Assembly: GCA_018398765.1 (NCBI GenBank)
Contig: JAHBMJ010005779.1
Coordinates: 7,330 to 33,347, forward strand
Direction of reading: 5' to 3'
DNA from: Chromera velia
Taxonomy: Eukaryota > Sar > Chromeraceae
Length of the DNA stretch: 26,018 nucleotides
Below, piece by piece: positions 19,421 through 26,018 of this stretch (the first letter of the stretch is position 1; each line of letters starts with the position of its first letter). Below the pieces are notes generated by a model that was given only the letters and a program-made list of their open reading frames with translations, was not told the DNA's origin and did no database searches. Both the position numbers and the translations under genes were made by a program.

Positions 19421-19453
<33 letters not shown>
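19421..19453 (+). repeat. (TC)n microsatellite
   Basis: About 16 tc units, followed by gagag. Confidence 0.95.
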
Positions 19454-19456
<3 letters not shown>

Positions 19457-20750
19457 AGCTGTTTTCTCCGTTCGCTCTTCCGCTCTCTCTTCTTTTTTCT
19501 CCTTCTCTTCTTCTTTGCGGTTTCGCTTCTCATTTTCTTTCCCATCTCCGGCGGCCCTCCTCGGCGGCCAGCCGGCTTGTCCGACTGGAGACGCCCAACG
19601 GAATGGAATGGGCTTGTGCAGGGAGAAGAGAAGAGAAGAGATCGAAGAAGGGAAGAATGCGGTCAAGCGGTTTTCTTTCTGTAAACACACGAGAGAGGGG
19701 CCGATGCTTTATTCGTTCGTTCATTTGTTTGTTTATTGGTGGAGAATCAATCGGTCGAGTAGATGGATGCCTCTCAACGAACAAGACAGAGTAAAAACCG
19801 TTGCACAGGTAGATGAACAGCAGCAAAAAAACAACAGACGAATGCAGAATATTTTCAAACACTTCGTGAACCAACCTACTTTGTTTCCATATTCTCATCT
19901 CATGTATATTGCATGATTGAACGACAGAGGAGAGGACAGTTATGAAAAAAAAAAAAGAGAAGCTGCGGGAAAAAAACGAGAAGAAATGAAACAACAAAAA
20001 AAGGGCGCCTATGTAAACGGCAGCGTTGAAAAAACTCATGTGGCATCATTCATGCAAGGGACATGGAAGTGAATGAACACGATCGCACTCACAGACAGGG
20101 AGACACGCAAAAAGAGATGCACGAAGATGCAGGCAGAGGTGTTCAATCAATCAAGCAAAAAAGACACAGACACAAGCACACGTGCAAGCCCGTTCACGAA
20201 AAAAAAGAATGGCGACTCTCTGAGTCAGCACACGGGCAAGTAACCTTGTTAAAGTAGCGGTACCCGTCCATACATAAGGTAAGAAAGAAAGAAAGACAGA
20301 CCCTTTCTTCTTCTGTTCTCTTCTCTTCACATGGAGAAGAGAAGAAGATTAAAGAAACAAATGCACATGCAGGCCTGCAGCAGTCGAGTGTCACCTTGCA
20401 CCGCCTTGCACTGGATCTTTCTTTCTCTTTCTCTCTCTTTCTCTGCGGGCCTCGTATCCACGGCCACCCTCCCTCTTCGCCTGCTTGAGGTACGTTTGTG
20501 CTATCCTTGGAGGACAGGCGCGCAGATTGCCAGCAGAAATTCTGCCGGACTTCCCGTGATGCAGCCTCCATGCACCCCCTCCTCAAACAATCATCGAGGG
20601 GGCTCTGATACTCACGGGTCAAGCCCCGTCTCTTCCAGCAAAGTTCAAATAGAAACAAGGAAAAAAGGGGGTGCACGACCCAAGTCAATCTACGAGAAAG
20701 TGGGAACAGAAGAGGTCGGCACCAACAGAAAAGGAACAGCGAAGCGAAAG

Positions 20751-20787
20751 TCAGTCAGACAGACAGACAGAAAGAAAGAAAAAAAAA

Positions 20788-20853
<66 letters not shown>
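20751..20853 (+). repeat. Compound (CAGA)n(GAAA)n(GA)n purine tract
   Basis: About 100 bases, nearly all purine on the plus strand after the CAGA units: caga units, then gaaa units with a poly-A interruption, then about 18 ga units. Long enough for triplex (H-DNA) formation in principle. Confidence 0.95.
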
Positions 20854-20854
<1 letters not shown>

Positions 20855-22208
20855 AATGAAGCAAGAAAGAAAGGGAGAACAGGCTTTCTTGCCTGCGCAT
20901 ATGCGAAGTAAAGGCAAAAAGAAGAAAACACAAACAAATGCTTCTCTCTCGTTGACAGAAACAAAAAAAAAAGGACAGAGAGAGGGAGGGAAAGACAGGA
21001 AGGAAGGAGGATGGACAGAACGAGAGAGAGAAGGATTGGAAGGAAGCGAAAAAAGTGCACACAGCACAAAACAAGTCCTCCCTTCTTCTCCTCCCCTCCA
21101 AACAAGAGAGAAGGACGAAGAATTGGAGAAGAGACAGTCACTCAAGCTTTCCCTTCCGAGAGTCACAGTCAAACGACGCAAAAAGACAACAGGGAAGCAA
21201 GAAGTCGGAAAAGGAAGGACTTACTCTTGGTTTTGCGGACAAAATCAATCAGGAAGAGAGACGAGAAAGAACACAAAAGACAGACAGATAAACAAAAAAC
21301 CAGAACGGCATTGAAGTTCTTGTCCGAGACCCGATGGTTGGCTACAGCGTTCGGTCGATTTGCCTTTATTTCTCTTTCGATTCCGGTCCTCCTCTCTCCC
21401 GATCCCTGCCCAGGCCCTGCTGCTGACATGCAGGAGACGGGCCCTCCCTCTCAAATCAATCCAGAGCATACCCGAACACACCGCCACGCAATCAGGACCT
21501 TCGAGCCTCTGCAGCCGCAACAAAATTGCTGTGCTGCTCCTTTCATTTCTTCTTGCTCTTTTTCTTTCTTCTCCATCCCTCTTCTAGTCAGTCCACCGAC
21601 GCGGGTGGGTGCTTGAAGGAGCGAATATGGGGTCATTCCCTCTGTCGTCCCTGAGTCAGTCAGAATAGACAGACGCTCCATCAGCCAGTCAAAAGTCAAA
21701 AAACAAACAAAAAAAAGAATAAATAAACAGATGGAGAGAGAAACAAAAAAAGCGCTGCAAATCCAGTTTTCCTCCTGTTTCTTCCTTAATCGACAAAAAA
21801 AATCACTCAGACCTGGACAGCTCCGCAGCTATTTGCCGCTTCCTTCTGTCATTATTCGAAGACAAGAAGACAAATAACTTTGAGGTCTCCTCCGTAGTTC
21901 TCTCTTTTCTCTCTTCTTTTGAGGGAGATCCTTCGGCCGGGAGGAACAATGGGATGACGGAAGTGAGAGAAAGAAACGTGGTCTCCGTTTCTTTTGGGAA
22001 CAAAAAAGACAGACCCGTCCTTTCACCCCCACCCCGTCTTCATCGCTTTTTACTCGCAACTGAAGATCAGGAAATGAAACACAAAGACGAACGGAAGGAA
22101 ACGAAGGGGTCCCCGCAAGCGAATGGGGGGAAACAGGAGACAGTTTCTCTCTCTCAGTCACCCGCCATCCCGTCAAGCGCCGCCCCTTGAGGCATGCCGA
22201 ACGAATTC

Positions 22209-22240
22209 AGGGGGGGCTTTTGCTTTCTGAGCCCCCCCCT
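22209..22240. repeat. G7/C8 inverted repeat (hairpin)
   Basis: ggggggg-c, a 13-base loop, then g-cccccccc: an 8-bp perfect stem. Confidence 0.7.
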
Positions 22241-22250
22241 CAAGTGCACC

Positions 22251-22274
22251 ACACACACACACACACACACACAC
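22251..22274 (+). repeat. (AC)12 microsatellite
   Basis: A pure ac run of 24 bases preceded by cacc. Confidence 0.95.
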
Positions 22275-23964
22275 TCACGAGCATGCACTTGCATCTGCAC
22301 ATGGGCACAAACATCGACAACATGCACAGACAGACACAGACAGCTCCGGGTAAACAACGTAGAAAGCCATTCTTGTACACCCACACCTACGCACACCCCA
22401 CAGACAGACACACGCATGCATACTCATCCATCGCGTTGTCAGTCTGGTTTTTCCCTTGGACGAACTTCTTTCTTTCACTCGCTTATTTTGTGGGTGGGTT
22501 TCTTTTCTTTTCTTCATCTGAGGAGGGGGTCCTCTTCGACGTCGACCACCACTCCAGTGTAGGTTTCTTTGACTTCTCCCTTCTTGATGCTTTAATTGTC
22601 GGCGGCGACTATCTTTTGGATGCATCTGATCGCATGACGTGATTCAATGGAAACGACAAGACGTCAAGCAGAACACGTGGAACAAGAACTTGGAGACTGG
22701 AGCTTTTTCTCCCTTCCCTTCTCTACATCTCTCTTAAACCAACAACCGTTCAGCCAGCCGACTCAACTCAGCTCAGCTCGGCGCAACAAATCGATTCAAA
22801 TCGGACGAAAAGGTGGAGGGGCTAAACCAAAAAAAAGGTCTGAGTCAAGCGGACAGAGACCCTTCTCTCTCTTTATCTCTTTCTGGTTCACATCGAACGA
22901 CCGGATCGAATCTCTCTCTCTCTTTCTCTGTGTGTCTTCATGGGCGGAATGAAAACTGTTGAACGAACGAATGACTTCTCTTTAAATGGGCGGACGGCGG
23001 ACTGATGGTAGAAACAGGGCATCCCAAACGACTTCCCCCAAGAATTGCATGGCACGAATCGAATCAATTGAATACAAATACAAAGACAGCGACGAACTCT
23101 ATCGATCATCTTTTTTCTGTTTCCCTTTCCTGCGTTGAATTCCTATGCGCGACAAACAAACAAACAAAGAGCCGAAAGAAAGAAAAAAACAAACAAAAGA
23201 AGGAACCTGAAGGGCCGGTGTCCATTGACAACCTGACCGCCAACATGGAGTTGTGTTGCTGGGTGGGTGAGTGAAAAGAAGGGAGAGAGAGGAAGAGAAA
23301 AAGGTACAACAAAAAGAGAGAAACAAACGGATAAACATGTAAACATGCACTTTTGCGTGTACAAAATAGGAGCAGTAATCATCGAAAAACTCGAACGAAT
23401 TATTGGCGGAATCAATGAATGAATTAGTTTATTTTATTATCTGTGTACTTCTTGTGGAAGGAGAAAACACGGATGGCTGTCGTGTCGGTTCAATCAAATT
23501 CTTGAGGATGGAGGCTGGAACAAAAAAAGCGGAAGCGGCGAACGAACGAACGAAGAATCAACGAACGAGCAGATAAACATTCAACGATAGCATTGATAGC
23601 GTGTTCCTTCTTTCTTAATTGAATGAGCGGTAACATGATCTCAAAATCACAACTTCAATTCGTCTCTCGAGGCGGATGGTATAACAGCACAAGGCAGAGA
23701 AGGCGCATCGGCCTGCCTGTCTTCGCTGTAGACAACTCCGCCCCGACGCGATCACCTCGACTCTCTCCCTTCATTCCATGCATTCAATCAAAAAGACAAA
23801 CACGAAGGACGAAATGAATGGATGGACGGCACAATCAATTAAGCGGAGGAGGAGGGGGAGCTAGAGGCCAATGGATCAATCCCAACGTTCGTTCTGTCTG
23901 TTTGACTTCCCAAGACTGACTGAGCAACTCTCTCCGGCCGTGTTTTCGGATGGATCGAGTCAAG

Positions 23965-23994
23965 CAGTCAGTCAGTCAGTCAGTCAGTCAGTCA
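23965..23994 (+). repeat. (CAGT)n microsatellite
   Basis: About seven cagt units, then a variant unit, cact. Confidence 0.95.
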
Positions 23995-24134
23995 CTCAGT
24001 CCACTCCTCCCATCCCTTCATCCCCCTTTATGGATGTATCAAGAAACATACCTACATACAAACTTGCACAGACACAAGCACATGCTTGCAATTCGCACTC
24101 ATCGAAACGAACGAATAAAAAGGTGGCGGCTGGT

Positions 24135-24157
24135 GGGTGGGTGGTGGTGGGTGGGGG
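24135..24157 (+). other. G-quadruplex motif
   Basis: Four runs of three or more G (24135-24137, 24139-24141, 24149-24151, 24153-24157) with loops of 1, 7 and 1 bases, in a ggtggg-rich tract. Confidence 0.6.
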
Positions 24158-24496
24158 AGGACTCACCCTTAACTGCTCTTTTTATGGGTACGGGTGAGTG
24201 ACGCGAACCAGCGGCTGTTCCGTTGCGGCTTTGGCGGGCAGTCGGCGGGTGTCGACGTCTTGACCTTTCTCTTTTCTGATCCCTTTTTTTCTCTCTTCTC
24301 CTTTTACTTCGGCAACAGGCTGTCGTTCCTTCCTGACCTTTCATGTGGCGACTGTTCAGATGGACGGAGAGACAAATAAATATATTGATTGATAGTCTCT
24401 CTCTTAGAGAGACACTCAGCTGTCTACGGAACGTAACGCGAAGAATTCGTTCCTCTTCTTTCTAGTACAAACTTGAAGAAAGAAAGAAAGACCAAA

Positions 24497-24511
24497 AGGC
24501 AGGCAGGCAGG
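24497..24511 (+). repeat. (GGCA)n short tandem repeat
   Basis: Three to four units of ggca (aaggcaggcaggcaggc). Confidence 0.8.
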
Positions 24512-26018
24512 CTTTTGGTGGAGAATCGATTTCTGTGGTTTGCCTTTTTCATTTTATTCCTCCTTTGTTTATTTTGGGTGTGCGTGGATTGGTTCTGGTT
24601 ACTTTGACAAGGGAAGACCGGTAGGGTAGGAGGGAGGGATGAGGTTGCTTTTCTCCCCTCCCTCTGTTCTCCTTCAGATTTCGTTTTTTTACACCATCGT
24701 ATGAGAATTCCTCTTTCATCCTCTGTTCTTTTCTTTTTACAGGGAGGAGGGGGGAGGAAAGCGACGACCGACTGACAGATTTGTCTGTGCGCTCGCTCGC
24801 CCTCTTCGTCTCTCTCTGTCCCTCCCTCCGGACGTCGGCCGGTAAGGGCAGACAGGCAGGCACGTGTTTTGTGTTGCTGACAGAATCTAAAAAAGCGAAT
24901 TACTGAATGCACAAAGTGGAGCTGCACAGCCAAAAGATTGCAGTTCACGATCAGAAAGAGGAGGAGAAGAGGGGGGGACAAGAAGAGCGGAGTGGGAGAG
25001 AACTGAGGTTTCAGGGTAAGAGAGACGAGACATGATCTGAAGAGGAACAACCAGGAAAAAAGGAAGCAACGGCTTGGGATGCAAGCATTCATAATGAGTA
25101 CGAACTCGTCTTCGCCGCTCATCCTGCACTGTTTTTACAGATTCCCTCCCTCCCTCCCCTTGACAGCTTTCATGAACTTGAAGGAACCCCTCTTTATCGC
25201 AGGTGGATTGTCTGTTTCTCCTAGGATGAACAAAAGGGCTTTCTTTTTCACTCTCCTTCCTCCCTCCCGATAAAGGTTTTACAGAGGGGACACCGTTCGT
25301 CTATTTTCTTCTTTCTTTCTTCGTCCATCCTTTCCGTTCTGTCTGTCTGTCAGTTTCTCTTTTGTTCAGCGCATTGTACTGCAAGAGACCAGTCAACCTG
25401 AGGCGGTATCGAAAGAATACGAAGAAAGAAGGGGCGAATAAGTGCGCGTCACATGTGCAAGCGGGTCGGTTGGTTGTGGTTGCAATCTCTCCCTCGCTCC
25501 CTCCCTCTACTTTCTTCCTGCGTGTACAAGCTTGTGGGGTCAATGAACGGGAAGCAGGCAGCCATACGGGGAGAAGGGAGGACGTGTCAGCAAAAGACGG
25601 AGCTGCCTTCCCTGTGCACCCTCTGACAGACTGACATGCTGCAGGTACCTCGCACAGCGTGCTTGCAGTTAGAAGCAAGGAGAGAGAAGAAACGATGTAG
25701 CTTCCTCCAAGCAGCTTGCTGAAGGAGACAAAAGGAAGGGGAGGGCGGGGTCTCTGTCTGAATCCACCAAACGGACACACACATTGCAGTTCTTTCTGTT
25801 TCTCCCTCCTTCCACAGATGACAACAAATTTGAGAGAAGGGAAGGAATGGGGAAGCAGGAACAGGCCCTGCGTGTTGTCTGTCTGTCTGCCTTAGTTGCT
25901 GCTTGTTTGCATGGTGGATGCATGACTGACTGCATTGACTTGACATACGGGCACGATACTCATCTTCGACTTCCTCAAATGGCCTCAACCCCTCCTGTAT
26001 CTCTCTCCCTCCCCCCCC

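Larger units (their letters stand above)
18401..21620. other. Purine/pyrimidine asymmetric, repeat-rich stretch without a supported gene
   Basis: The plus strand alternates between purine-rich blocks (about 18430-18780 and 20640-21300) and pyrimidine-rich blocks (about 18840-19060, 19420-19560 and 21360-21600). The longest ORF of the window (20331-21314, 327 residues, ATG start) lies here, but its Lys/Glu/Arg-rich core is just the microsatellite translated. Confidence 0.5.
21621..26018. other. Gene-free, simple-repeat-rich stretch
   Basis: No ORF with recognisable features. It contains a G7/C8 hairpin, (AC)n, (CAGT)n and (GGCA)n tracts, a G-quadruplex motif, and many pyrimidine- or purine-rich runs. 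A short frame at 22500-22642 ending in LLDALIVGGDYLLDASDRMT is the most protein-like stretch but stands alone without splice support. Confidence 0.5.

Noticed and set aside
20331-21314. Longest open frame in the window (327 residues, ATG start)
   Set aside because: Its core is the translated CAGA/GAAA/GA microsatellite and the rest is Lys/Glu/Arg- or Ser-rich. No domain, and the reverse strand is equally open for the same reason.
22500-22642. Protein-like tail SEEGVLFDVDHH... to a stop
   Set aside because: About 45 plausible residues but no upstream exon with a matching acceptor, and the reverse strand is comparably open.
24424-25122. 232-residue minus-strand frame
   Set aside because: Low complexity (Ser/Leu/Phe and Arg/Lys runs) from pyrimidine/purine tracts. 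No domain or splice evidence.
1-26018. tRNA, rRNA, CRISPR or bacterial-type promoters and operons
   Set aside because: A read of both strands gave no T-loop/anticodon pattern, no rRNA core sequence and no regularly spaced repeat-spacer array. The gene is spliced and eukaryotic. No covariance-model search could be run.

Overview
The window looks like nuclear DNA of an intron-rich unicellular eukaryote. There are no bacterial operon features, many introns of about 55-550 bases with good GT...(Y)nCAG signals, exon-per-repeat organisation, and a large gene-poor flank full of simple repeats. The style (kinase/ankyrin proteins, mid-range GC, small phase-0 exons) would suit an alveolate alga such as a chromerid. 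That is inference only; nothing here identifies the species.

Layout. 1-838: a repeated element, in which a 71-base direct repeat brackets a short helix-turn-helix ORF that may be a transposase fragment. 839-1653: upstream region without a supported gene. About 2398-14098 (possibly from 1654), plus strand: one large split gene of roughly 26 exons and about 1,300 residues. 14099-15400: 3' flank with an AT-rich island. 15400-26018: more than 10 kb with no gene I can support, dominated by purine/pyrimidine-asymmetric DNA and microsatellites.

The main gene is the interest of the window. In order it encodes an acidic, Gly-rich N-terminal region (phase-1 introns); a tyrosine-kinase-like (TKL-type) protein kinase domain with an intact Gly loop, VAIK lysine, HLD aspartate and DFG; a short ankyrin block; a linker; a second kinase fold that has lost the Gly loop, the VAIK lysine, the catalytic aspartate and asparagine and the DFG aspartate (a pseudokinase); and a long ankyrin array built mostly from 99-base, phase-0, one-repeat exons, ended by a short terminal exon. 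The two halves have matching exon order and phase, so the gene appears to be a tandem duplication of a kinase-ankyrin gene whose copies fused when the first copy lost its stop codon.

On top of this old duplication, a 364-base stretch (C-lobe coding sequence plus intron) is base-for-base identical between the two kinase copies although the rest has diverged beyond easy alignment, which suggests recent gene conversion. The ankyrin array shows a second layer of structure: alternating exon types with paralogous introns, a family of GC-AG introns confined to one type, one repeat with a lost acceptor AG, and decayed exon remnants between live ones.
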